Below are positions 56,034 through 62,833 of a DNA stretch of 64,000 bases, in pieces. Below the pieces are notes generated by a model that did not search any database, had not been told where the DNA came from, and was given only the letters and a program-made list of their open reading frames with translations. The first letter of the stretch is position 1. Every line of letters begins with the position of its first letter. Both the position numbers and the translations under genes were made by a program. The stretch lies in assembly GCF_024508335.1 (NCBI RefSeq), contig NZ_CP101988.1, forward strand, positions 1,426,001 through 1,490,000, written 5' to 3'. Source of the DNA: Cellulomonas chengniuliangii (GTDB lineage Bacteria; Actinomycetota; Actinomycetes; Actinomycetales; Cellulomonadaceae).

Positions 56034-56975
56034 ATGTCGGAGGGCCTGGGAACCTCGAGCCCGGTGCGCGGTGAGCCCACGCGGGAGCCTCGCGCGGCGG
56101 GCGCGACGGGCGCGAACTCCGCCCCGGACCTCGGCGCTCGCGGCCTGCGGCGGCGTGCCGTGGCGCTGATGCTGGCCAGCCACCTGGGCCCGACGCTCGC
56201 GGTGACGTTGTTCGCGACCGCGCTGTGCGCCGGGATGGGGGCGCCGGCGACCACCTGGCTCGCGATGGCGGCCGCGGTGCTCGCCGGGCAGCTGTCGGTG
56301 GGCTGGTCGAACGACTGGGTCGACCATGCCCGGGACGTGCGCGCGGGCCGCGCCGACAAGCCCCTCGCGACCGGGCGGCTCGGGGTCGGCGCCGTCCGGG
56401 CGGCGGCGTGGAGCGCGTTGGCCGTGTGCGTCCCGCTGTCGTGGTCGCTGGGCTGGCGCTCGGGGGGCCTCCACCTGGTCGCGGTCGCGGGGGCGTGGGC
56501 CTACAACCTGTGGCTCAAGCGGACGGCTTGGTCCTGGCTGCCCTTCGCGGTCTCGTTCGGCCTGATCCCGGTGTTCACGGCGTTGGCCGTGCCCGGGCGG
56601 CCCACCCCGCCGTGGTGGGCGGTCGCCGCCGGCGCCCTGCTCGGGGTCGGGGCCCATCTGGTCAATGTGGTGCCCGACCTCGAGGACGACGCCGCCACCG
56701 GTGTCCGCGGGCTGCCCCACCGGATGGGGGCCCGCGCGTCGACCGTCATCGCGGCCCTGACCATGCTGGCGGCGACCGCCTGCCTGGTGCTGGTCCCCGG
56801 GCGCGGGCTCCGCGGAGCCGCCGGGGCAGGGCTCGCCGTGGCGGTCCTGCTTGTCGTGGCCTGCGCCGTCGTGGCGGCGGCGCGGCCCCGCAGCAGGCTG
56901 CCGTTCGCCCTGGCCATGGCGGTGGCCGCGGTCGACGTGGTGCTGCTGGTGGGCGCCGCTGAGCTGCTGGTGTGA
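56034..56975 (+). CDS. UbiA family prenyltransferase
   Basis: A 313-residue membrane enzyme with about eight hydrophobic segments that transfers a prenyl chain to an aromatic or similar acceptor. The first Asp-rich motif is NDWVDHARDVRAGRADKPLA and the second is DLEDDAATGVRGLP, both intact. A 40-residue polar N terminus precedes the first membrane span. It diverges from the type III polyketide synthase operon, sharing its regulatory region, which suggests it prenylates the polyketide phenol or supplies a related quinone (inference). A housekeeping role (MenA, haem O or chlorophyll-like synthase) is less likely from the motifs and context. It is convergent with nnrD. Confidence 0.88.
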   Translation: MSEGLGTSSPVRGEPTREPRAAGATGANSAPDLGARGLRRRAVALMLASHLGPTLAVTLFATALCAGMGAPATTWLAMAAAVLAGQLSVGWSNDWVDHARDVRAGRADKPLATGRLGVGAVRAAAWSALAVCVPLSWSLGWRSGGLHLVAVAGAWAYNLWLKRTAWSWLPFAVSFGLIPVFTALAVPGRPTPPWWAVAAGALLGVGAHLVNVVPDLEDDAATGVRGLPHRMGARASTVIAALTMLAATACLVLVPGRGLRGAAGAGLAVAVLLVVACAVVAAARPRSRLPFALAMAVAAVDVVLLVGAAELLV

Positions 56976-56985
56976 GGCCGGCCAC

Positions 56986-57900
56986 TCAGGCCGACAGCTC
57001 AGTCAGCACCAGCGGCAGCTCGTCGAGGAGCTCGCGGGCCAGGTAGCCGCGATGCCCGATGTGCGCGGCGAGCCGGTCGCCCGCCGCGCCGTGCAGGTGC
57101 GTGCCCCAGCAGGCGGCCTGGTCGGGGCCCGCGCCGCCGGCCAAGACGCCCGCGACGGCGCCCGCGAGGACGTCTCCGCTGCCGGAGGTCGCGAGCCCGC
57201 CCGTACCTGTCGACGCCTGCCACGCCGAGCCGTCCGGCGCGGCGATCTCGCCCCGCAGCGACACCACCGCGCCGTGGCGCGCGGCGATGCGCGCGGCGGC
57301 GCCACGGAGGTCCTCGAGCGCGTCCGAGTCTGGCTCGACGCCCAGGAGGCGCGCCGCCTCGCCGGTGTTCGGGGTGAGCACGAGGCGCCCGCGCAACGTG
57401 TCCCGCAAGTGCCCCGGCAGCTCGGCGAGCACCCCGAGCGCGAACGCGTCGAGCACGACGGACGTGTCCGGGCCGAGCCGGGGGATGAGCGCGGTGAGCA
57501 TGGCCAGCGTCTCCTCGGCGCCGTCGAGGCCTGGGCCGACCAGGACGGTCGCCGCGCGTTCGAGCTCGGCGTCGAGCACCGCGACACCCGTGCCGTCCAG
57601 CAGCCCGTCCGCGGTCTCGGGCAGGGCGATCGCCGCGCACTCCGGCGCCGCCACCGCCACGGCGACCGCGACCGAGGCGCCGACGGCCAGGGTCAGCCGA
57701 CCGGCGCCGACGCGCAGGGCGGCGAGCCCTGCCAGCATGGCGGCGCCCGGGGTGCTGCGGGCGCCGCCCACCACGAGCACCGCGCCGCGGGAGTCCTTCG
57801 AGTCGGCGTCGCCGGCCAACGGCCAGCCCCGGAGCAGCGCGGGCGTCACGGCGGGGGGAGGGGTGCTCGCGTTGGCGCCGTCGGTGTCAGGCGTGGTCAC
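56986..57900 (-). CDS. nnrD: ADP-dependent NAD(P)H-hydrate dehydratase NnrD (YjeF C-terminal domain only)
   Basis: Repairs damaged NAD(P)H hydrates. The 304 residues are the ribokinase-like carbohydrate kinase fold: AVLVVGGARSTPGAAMLAGLAAL, VLVGPGLDGAEETL, VLTPNTGEAARLLG, and the GTGGLATSGSGDVLAG anion hole/catalytic Asp motif. The epimerase domain (NnrE, YjeF N-terminal) is not fused here and not in the window. GTG 57900 overlaps the stop of the upstream phosphatase gene by 4 bp (GTGA). Confidence 0.92.
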   Translation of the reverse strand: MTTPDTDGANASTPPPAVTPALLRGWPLAGDADSKDSRGAVLVVGGARSTPGAAMLAGLAALRVGAGRLTLAVGASVAVAVAVAAPECAAIALPETADGLLDGTGVAVLDAELERAATVLVGPGLDGAEETLAMLTALIPRLGPDTSVVLDAFALGVLAELPGHLRDTLRGRLVLTPNTGEAARLLGVEPDSDALEDLRGAAARIAARHGAVVSLRGEIAAPDGSAWQASTGTGGLATSGSGDVLAGAVAGVLAGGAGPDQAACWGTHLHGAAGDRLAAHIGHRGYLARELLDELPLVLTELSA

Positions 57901-58625
57901 GGATGCTCTCCAGGGTGCTCGGTGGCGGGGACGTCGAGGTCGTCGAGGTGGTTGACTCGGTTGAAGTCGTGGACGGCCCAGGGCTGGTCGGTCCGGCCCT
58001 GCCGCAGCGTGGTCACGGACGCGTTCCGCAGGGGGGTCCGCCGGTTGATCTCCAGGACCTCCGACTCCGTGAGCCCTTCGCACACGTACCGCGCCACCAT
58101 CACCACCGCGTCGTGGCAGACGACGAGCACCCGGCGGCCCGCCTCGATCCGCGACACGTCGTCCACGAGCGAGCGCACCCGCAGCGCGACGTCGGCCCAC
58201 GACTCGCCGCCAGGGGGCCGGTAGTAGAACTTGCCGACCCACCGGCGCCGCTGCGCCTCCGCCGGCATCCGGACGTCGACCCCGTGGGCGGTGAGCGCGT
58301 CGAGGACCCCCAGCTCGCGGTCGCGGAGGCGTTCATCGACGCGGACGGGCAGGGACAGCCCAGCGTTCTCCAGGGCGATCCGCGCGGTCTGCCGCGCCCG
58401 CGCGTACGGCGAGCACCAGACCGACTCCGGGCGCTGGTGCTCCGGGAGCCGGCCGAGCCACACGCCCAACGCCGCCGCCTGGGCGGCGCCGAGGTCGGAC
58501 AGCAGCACATCGGCGTCACGTGCGGGGACGTCGATCGCCTCCGCCCCAGCGGCCTCGGCGGTCGCAGCCGCGAGGTTCGCCTGGCTCTCGCCGTGCCTGA
58601 CCAGCAGCAGCGTCGTGGTGTCCAT
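57897..58625 (-). CDS. Histidine phosphatase (phosphoglycerate mutase-like) family protein
   Basis: A 242-residue cytoplasmic phosphatase. The catalytic RHG motif is LLVRHGESQAN at the N terminus; other pocket residues lie in SPYARARQTARIAL, the acid region DRELGVLD, and the second His in VVCHDAVVMVARY. It matches broad-specificity phosphatases rather than true phosphoglycerate mutase. ATG 58625 lies 8 nt after a TAGGTT -10 box; a GTG at 58631 is too close to that box. It is co-transcribed with nnrD. Confidence 0.88.
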   Translation of the reverse strand: MDTTTLLLVRHGESQANLAAATAEAAGAEAIDVPARDADVLLSDLGAAQAAALGVWLGRLPEHQRPESVWCSPYARARQTARIALENAGLSLPVRVDERLRDRELGVLDALTAHGVDVRMPAEAQRRRWVGKFYYRPPGGESWADVALRVRSLVDDVSRIEAGRRVLVVCHDAVVMVARYVCEGLTESEVLEINRRTPLRNASVTTLRQGRTDQPWAVHDFNRVNHLDDLDVPATEHPGEHP

Positions 58626-58633
58626 GCACACAG

Positions 58634-58639
58634 AACCTA
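58634..58639 (-). promoter_or_regulatory. -10 box (TAGGTT) for the histidine phosphatase-nnrD pair
   Basis: Read on the minus strand, TAGGTT ends 8 nt before ATG 58625. Confidence 0.4.
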
Positions 58640-58740
58640 GAAGGCCCCGGGCCGGCGCGCAGGACGAGGACGGGCGAGCCGGGCAGAGCGGGCATACCGT
58701 GGAGGCGCTGGTTCAGACGTTCTCTGACAAGGGGGTCACG

Positions 58741-59112
58741 ATGACTGAGGGAATCTCGCGCGACACCCAGGGCCCGATCGCCCAGGTCCGGGAGGGGATG
58801 AAGGTCGTCGACGCGGACGGCGACGACGTCGGCAAGGTCGGCGCGGTGCGCATGGGGGACCCCGAGGCCGTCACGGCGCAGGGCGAGGAGCCGCCGGGCG
58901 AGGGCGGCATCATCGGCGCGGTGGCGACGGCCATCACCGGGGGCGAGTCGCTGCCGGAGCAGGCGAGGGAGGAGCTCGAGCGACTCGGCTACGTGCGGAT
59001 CGACCGCCACAAGCTGGCGGGGCGCCACCTGTACGCCTCATCCGCCCAGGTGGCGCGCGTCGCCGACGACGTGGTCCACCTGGGCGTGCGCGAGGCCGAG
59101 CTGGTGCGCTGA
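58741..59112 (+). CDS. Small conserved protein, PRC-barrel/DUF2171-like
   Basis: A 123-residue acidic protein with no signal peptide. Residues 12-35 (IAQVREGMKVVDADGDDVGKV) and 92-118 (IDRHKLAGRHLYASSAQVARV) read as the two halves of a small beta-barrel like PRC-barrel or DUF2171 proteins, separated by a Gly-rich linker (EEPPGEGGIIGAVATAITGG). A TACCGT -10 box (58695-58700) and an AAGGGGG ribosome site precede the ATG. Function unknown; related proteins are often stress-linked. It ends in a hairpin. Confidence 0.65.
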   Translation: MTEGISRDTQGPIAQVREGMKVVDADGDDVGKVGAVRMGDPEAVTAQGEEPPGEGGIIGAVATAITGGESLPEQAREELERLGYVRIDRHKLAGRHLYASSAQVARVADDVVHLGVREAELVR

Positions 59113-59132
59113 GCGCCGAGCGGCGTCGGCGC
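59113..59132 (+). terminator. Hairpin after the small PRC-barrel-like gene
   Basis: GCGCCGA and TCGGCGC form a 7-bp stem around a 6-nt loop directly after the stop codon. A TAGACT -10 box for the next gene follows at 59147-59152. Confidence 0.45.
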
Positions 59133-59159
59133 CACGGCGCGCTCTTAGACTGAGCAGGT

Positions 59160-59216
59160 GGGGACAGCGGGTCCCCCTGTGAGAAGAGACGCGTGATGCA
59201 GCTGATGGCCCGATGA
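59160..59216 (+). promoter_or_regulatory. Leader of the transporter gene: hairpin plus six-codon minicistron
   Basis: GGGGAC/GTCCCC hairpin (59160-59165 and 59171-59176), a GAGAAGAG ribosome-site-like stretch near 59181, then ATG 59196 encoding MQLMAR, whose TGA overlaps the transporter ATG at 59213. Confidence 0.35.
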
Positions 59217-60784
59217 TCGAGATCCTCGCAGCGTCACCCCTCCTGACGATCTTGCTCGTGCTGGCGCTGGGCTCGCTGCTCGGCGCCGTGCCTTTCGGGC
59301 CGCTCCGCTTCGGCGCCGCGGGAGCGCTGTTCGTCGGGCTGGCGGTCGGGGCCCTGGATCCACGGCTCGGCGAGGGGCTGGGCCTGCTGCAGAGCCTGGG
59401 CCTCGCCCTGTTCGTCTACACGGTCGGGCTCGCCGCCGGTAACAGCTTCTTCCGCGACCTCCGTCGCCAGCTGCCGATCATGGCGGTGTCGGTGGTGATC
59501 CTGGTCGCCGCCGCGGCGATTGCCATCGTCCTGTCAGGCGGCTTCGGCATCGCCCCGTCCATCGCCTCAGGCATCTTCACCGGCTCGCTGACCAGCACAC
59601 CGGCGCTCGCGGCCGCGACTGAGGCGGCCAACGGCAGCCAGGAGCCCGCGGTCGGGTACGCGTTGTCCTACCCGGTGGGCGTCGCCATCTCGATCATCGT
59701 GGTGGCGCTCACGGTGGGTCGCACGTGGCGTGCCCGGCGGGACCCCGAGGCCGCGGCGCGCCAGGGCCTGATCGACATCAGCGTCGAGGTGCACCGCCCG
59801 GGGCCGCTCGGCCAGGTGCCGGGGTTCAGCGATGGGTCGGTGCGGTTCTCGTACCTGGCGCGTGACGGGCACACCCGCGTGGTCACCGCCGACGAGGAGC
59901 TCCGCGAGGGCGACGTGGTCGTGGTTGTGGGCCCGCAGCCCGACGTGCGGCGCGCTCGGGAGTTCCTGGGCGAGCGGGTCGGCCAGCACCTCGCGCACGA
60001 CCGGAGCGTGGTGGACTTCCGCCGCTTCCTGCTGTCCAACCCCAAGGTCGCCGGGCGCACCATCGGCGAGCTCGACATCCCCGGCAGGTTCGGCGGGATC
60101 GTGACCCGCGTGCGCCGGGGCGACCTCGACCTGCTGGCGTCGGACGACTTCGTCCTCGAGCTGGGCGACCGAGTGCGCGTCATCGTGCCGCGCGAGGAGA
60201 TGGCCGCCGTCTCGGCGCTCTTCGGCGACTCCGAGCGGAAGGTCAGCGAGATCGACGCGCTGTCCCTGGGCGTCGGCCTGGTGATCGGCCTGCTGCTCGG
60301 CCTGGTCCAGGTGCCCCTGCCAGGCGGATCGACGTTCGCGCTCGGCGCGGCCGCAGGCCCGCTCGTGGTCGGCATGGTGCTGGGCCGGATCGAGCGGACC
60401 GGGCCGCTGGTGTGGGGACTGCCCCAGTCGGCGAACCTGACGATCCGGCAGTTGGGCCTGCTGCTGTTCCTCGCGGCCACGGGCCTCGCGTCCGGCCAGG
60501 CCTTCGCCGGCCAGGCGTTCTCGAGCGTCGGCCTCAAGATCGTGCTGGTGGCGGTGGTCGTGGTGGGCGCGGCCTCGGTGCTGTTCGTGGTGCTGGCCAA
60601 GATGATCGGCGTGAGCTCGGCTCGCGCGGCGGGCGGGCTCGCGGGCTTCGTCGGCCAGCCCGCGGTGCTGGCGTACGCGAACAGCCGCACCGTGGACGAG
60701 CGGGTCGACGGCGGCTACGCGGCGATCTTCGCCCTCGGCATCATCGTGAAGATCGTCCTCGCGCCCCTCGTGGTCCTGTCCTAG
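59213..60784 (+). CDS. AAE-family (aspartate:alanine antiporter-type/YidE) transporter with TrkA-C domains
   Basis: A 523-residue membrane protein. It has two half-domains of about five or six helices each (residues 1-165 and about 355-523); the second includes NLTIRQLGLLLFLAATGLA, and the first has LTSTPALAAATEAA, the conserved loop. The cytoplasmic middle carries two TrkA-C-like domains (about 195-260, with EELREGDVVVVVGP, and about 270-345, with LELGDRVRVIVPREEM). This is the architecture of AspT and YidE-like transporters. Substrate unknown; amino or dicarboxylic acids are plausible. It converges on the next gene with a 4-bp overlap at CTAG. Confidence 0.9.
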   Translation: MIEILAASPLLTILLVLALGSLLGAVPFGPLRFGAAGALFVGLAVGALDPRLGEGLGLLQSLGLALFVYTVGLAAGNSFFRDLRRQLPIMAVSVVILVAAAAIAIVLSGGFGIAPSIASGIFTGSLTSTPALAAATEAANGSQEPAVGYALSYPVGVAISIIVVALTVGRTWRARRDPEAAARQGLIDISVEVHRPGPLGQVPGFSDGSVRFSYLARDGHTRVVTADEELREGDVVVVVGPQPDVRRAREFLGERVGQHLAHDRSVVDFRRFLLSNPKVAGRTIGELDIPGRFGGIVTRVRRGDLDLLASDDFVLELGDRVRVIVPREEMAAVSALFGDSERKVSEIDALSLGVGLVIGLLLGLVQVPLPGGSTFALGAAAGPLVVGMVLGRIERTGPLVWGLPQSANLTIRQLGLLLFLAATGLASGQAFAGQAFSSVGLKIVLVAVVVVGAASVLFVVLAKMIGVSSARAAGGLAGFVGQPAVLAYANSRTVDERVDGGYAAIFALGIIVKIVLAPLVVLS

Positions 60785-61296
60785 GAAGCCGCGTCCGGCG
60801 CTCCCCGGCCGCTGCGGGCGGCGTCGACCGCAGCGTCGATGGCCTGCGCCCGGTCCCGCTTGATGGCCACCAGGGGCGAGTCGCCGGCCAGGGCCGGGTT
60901 CGCCGCCAGGAACCAGGCGCGCGTCGCCGCGTCGCCGCGGGAGTCCGCGACCTGCCGCCACACGCGGTGTGCGAGGCGCAGCCGGCGCGCGGCGTCGGGA
61001 GCCGGCGCCGGGCCGTCCGGGGCCGCCCAGGCGGCCACGTGGTCCTTGCTCGCAGCCCCCGCGACGGCCGCGACGTAGGTGGCCCCGAGCCCGGCGACGA
61101 GCTCGCGCACGGCGGTCCGCGCGCCCGCCCCCCGCGCGGCCAGCGCCTCCCGGATCGGGTCCTCCGGGTCGCCGGCGTCTCGGGCGGCGTCGAGGGCGTC
61201 CTGCAGCGCCGTCTCGGCCTGCTCGGCAGCGGCGACGGCACGTGTGATCGCGAGCAGCCGCTGCTGCTCCGGGGAGGGATCGCTCGACTCTGGCAT
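60781..61296 (-). CDS. Hypothetical protein with a C-terminal MbcA/ParS/Xre (DUF2384)-like region
   Basis: A 171-residue Ala-rich helical protein. Residues about 10-50 form a charged helix (LLAITRAVAAAEQAETALQD), possibly a coiled coil. The C-terminal 60 residues (RLAHRVWRQVADSRGD, ATRAWFLAANPALAGDSPL, VAIKRDRAQAIDAAVD) follow the pattern of the MbcA/ParS toxin-binding domain, in which a WL-x-NP-x-L-x-G-x-x-P core is typical. No RES or other toxin gene is adjacent, so a toxin-antitoxin role is not supported here. The ATG lies 6 nt after a GACGAT -10-like box (minus strand). Confidence 0.6.
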   Translation of the reverse strand: MPESSDPSPEQQRLLAITRAVAAAEQAETALQDALDAARDAGDPEDPIREALAARGAGARTAVRELVAGLGATYVAAVAGAASKDHVAAWAAPDGPAPAPDAARRLRLAHRVWRQVADSRGDAATRAWFLAANPALAGDSPLVAIKRDRAQAIDAAVDAARSGRGAPDAAS

Positions 61297-61358
61297 CCGC
61301 TCATCGTCCCATCCGGCCGCGCGTGGAGCCGGGAGCGGCGCGACGCGGCCGGCCCGTC

Positions 61359-62102
61359 TCACCGGTCCACCGGCTCTGTCGCCCCCCACCCAGGCCTGCT
61401 CTCGCGCGTGGGCTCGTCGCCGCGGCTGCGGTAGACCACGTACGGGCGCCACAGGTAGAACAGCGGCGCGCTGAACACGTGCACCAACCGGGTGAACGGC
61501 CACAGGGCGAACAGGATCATGGCGACCAGGGCGTGCGCCTGGAACCCGATCGGGGCCTCGGCCATCAGCTCGGGCTGCGGTCGCAGGGAGAAGATCCCGC
61601 GCCACCACACGGACACCCCCTCGCGGTAGTTGTAGTCGCCCTCGATGCTCGGCGCGGCGCCCGAGGCGGTGTTGAACACGCCGAGCACGATGACGAGCGC
61701 GAGGAAGAAGTACATGACCTTGTCCATGCGGGTCGTCGCACGGAACACGGGCCCCACGGTGGCTCGGCGGTAGATCAGGAGCGTGAGCCCGACAAGGGTG
61801 CAGAACCCGGCGATGGATCCCACACCCACCGCGAACGCGTGGTACGCGCCCTCGGAGATGCCGATCGCGTCGGTCCACGACTCGGGGATGACGAGCCCTG
61901 CCACGTGGCCCACCAGCACCGCGAGGATGCCGAAGTGGAACAGCGGGCTGCCCCAGCGCAGCAGCCGGCTCTCATAGAGCTGCGAGGAGCGGGTCGTCCA
62001 CCCGAACTTGTCGTACCGGTAGCGCCAGATGTGCCCGGCGATGAAGATCGCGAGGGTCACGTAGGGCAGGACCGCCCACAGCAGGAGGTCGTCCGAGCTC
62101 AT
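61359..62102 (-). CDS. narI: Respiratory nitrate reductase gamma subunit NarI
   Basis: Di-haem b membrane anchor that takes electrons from menaquinol for nitrate respiration. The 247 residues have five membrane helices. Haem-ligand histidines are in LFHFGILAVLVGHVAGL (two) and in FQAHALVAMILFALWPFTRLVH (two). The N terminus MSSDDLLLWAVLPYVTLAIF and C-terminal WRPYVVYRSRGDEP match the family. It overlaps narJ by 4 bp (ATGA) and is the last gene of the narGHJI order read on the minus strand. Confidence 0.96.
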   Translation of the reverse strand: MSSDDLLLWAVLPYVTLAIFIAGHIWRYRYDKFGWTTRSSQLYESRLLRWGSPLFHFGILAVLVGHVAGLVIPESWTDAIGISEGAYHAFAVGVGSIAGFCTLVGLTLLIYRRATVGPVFRATTRMDKVMYFFLALVIVLGVFNTASGAAPSIEGDYNYREGVSVWWRGIFSLRPQPELMAEAPIGFQAHALVAMILFALWPFTRLVHVFSAPLFYLWRPYVVYRSRGDEPTRESRPGWGATEPVDR

Positions 62103-62833
62103 CGTCGTGCTCCTTCGCGTGGCGGCCCGGGGAAGCTCGGGTCGGGCATGGGCAGGGTCGTCGGCGGGCGCAATGCCGGGTCGTGGAGCCCGTAGGGCTC
62201 GAGGCCCACGGACTCGTCGGGCGGCCCCTGCGCGACGAGACGGGCCACCGCGTCGCGGTCGTCGCCGGCGAGCGGCGGCAGCGTGGCGCACACCGCCGCG
62301 ACAGCCCCGGCGTACGGCGAGCCCGCGTCCTGCAGGGCGAGGCGCAGCACCTCGAGCCCGGCGCGGTGCTCGAGCAGCAGCGCGGTGCCCGCCGCGAGGT
62401 CCTGGGTCGCGGAGAACTCCAGCACCACGCACAAGTGGTCCGGCAGCTCGTCCTCGTGGAGCAGCAGGCCGGCGGCGCGGTACGCCTGCTTGAACGCGAG
62501 CAGGGCGACGCCGCGCTGGCGGGTGTCGCCGTGCGCGTAGTAGGTCAGGTAGAGGCAGGCGCGCCGGCGCAGGTCGAACGTCTCGACGTACCCCGCCCCG
62601 GCCTCCTGGGGCGGCGTCGCGGCCAGGTGGTCGACGACGCCGAGGAGGTGGTCGCGCACAACCTCGGGCAGGGTGGCCGCGGCGGCGCGCACGGCCGGCA
62701 GCCGGCGCAGCAGCTCGTCGTCGGGATAGTCGAGCAGCAGCGCGGCCAGCCGGTGCGCCAGCGCGCGCTGGCCGTCGTCGGCGCCTGAGCGGCGCCCGGG
62801 GCCCCGGCGGAGCCGCCCAGGCGCCCGGCTCAT
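62099..62833 (-). CDS. narJ: Nitrate reductase molybdenum cofactor assembly chaperone NarJ
   Basis: Dedicated chaperone that binds apo-NarG and allows cofactor insertion; not part of the mature enzyme. The 244 residues are of the TorD/NarJ helical fold: HRLAALLLDYPDDELL near the N terminus, YVETFDLRRRACLYLTYYAHGDTRQRG shown in part as FDLRRRACLYLTYYAHGDT, and DELPDHLCVVLEF. The first 20 residues are basic and non-conserved. Its ATG overlaps the narH stop by one base and its stop overlaps the narI start. Confidence 0.95.
   Translation of the reverse strand: MSRAPGRLRRGPGRRSGADDGQRALAHRLAALLLDYPDDELLRRLPAVRAAAATLPEVVRDHLLGVVDHLAATPPQEAGAGYVETFDLRRRACLYLTYYAHGDTRQRGVALLAFKQAYRAAGLLLHEDELPDHLCVVLEFSATQDLAAGTALLLEHRAGLEVLRLALQDAGSPYAGAVAAVCATLPPLAGDDRDAVARLVAQGPPDESVGLEPYGLHDPALRPPTTLPMPDPSFPGPPREGARR

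Noticed and set aside
60781-61296. Calling the MbcA/ParS-like protein an antitoxin
   Set aside because: No toxin gene is adjacent and the sequence resemblance is limited to the C-terminal pattern.
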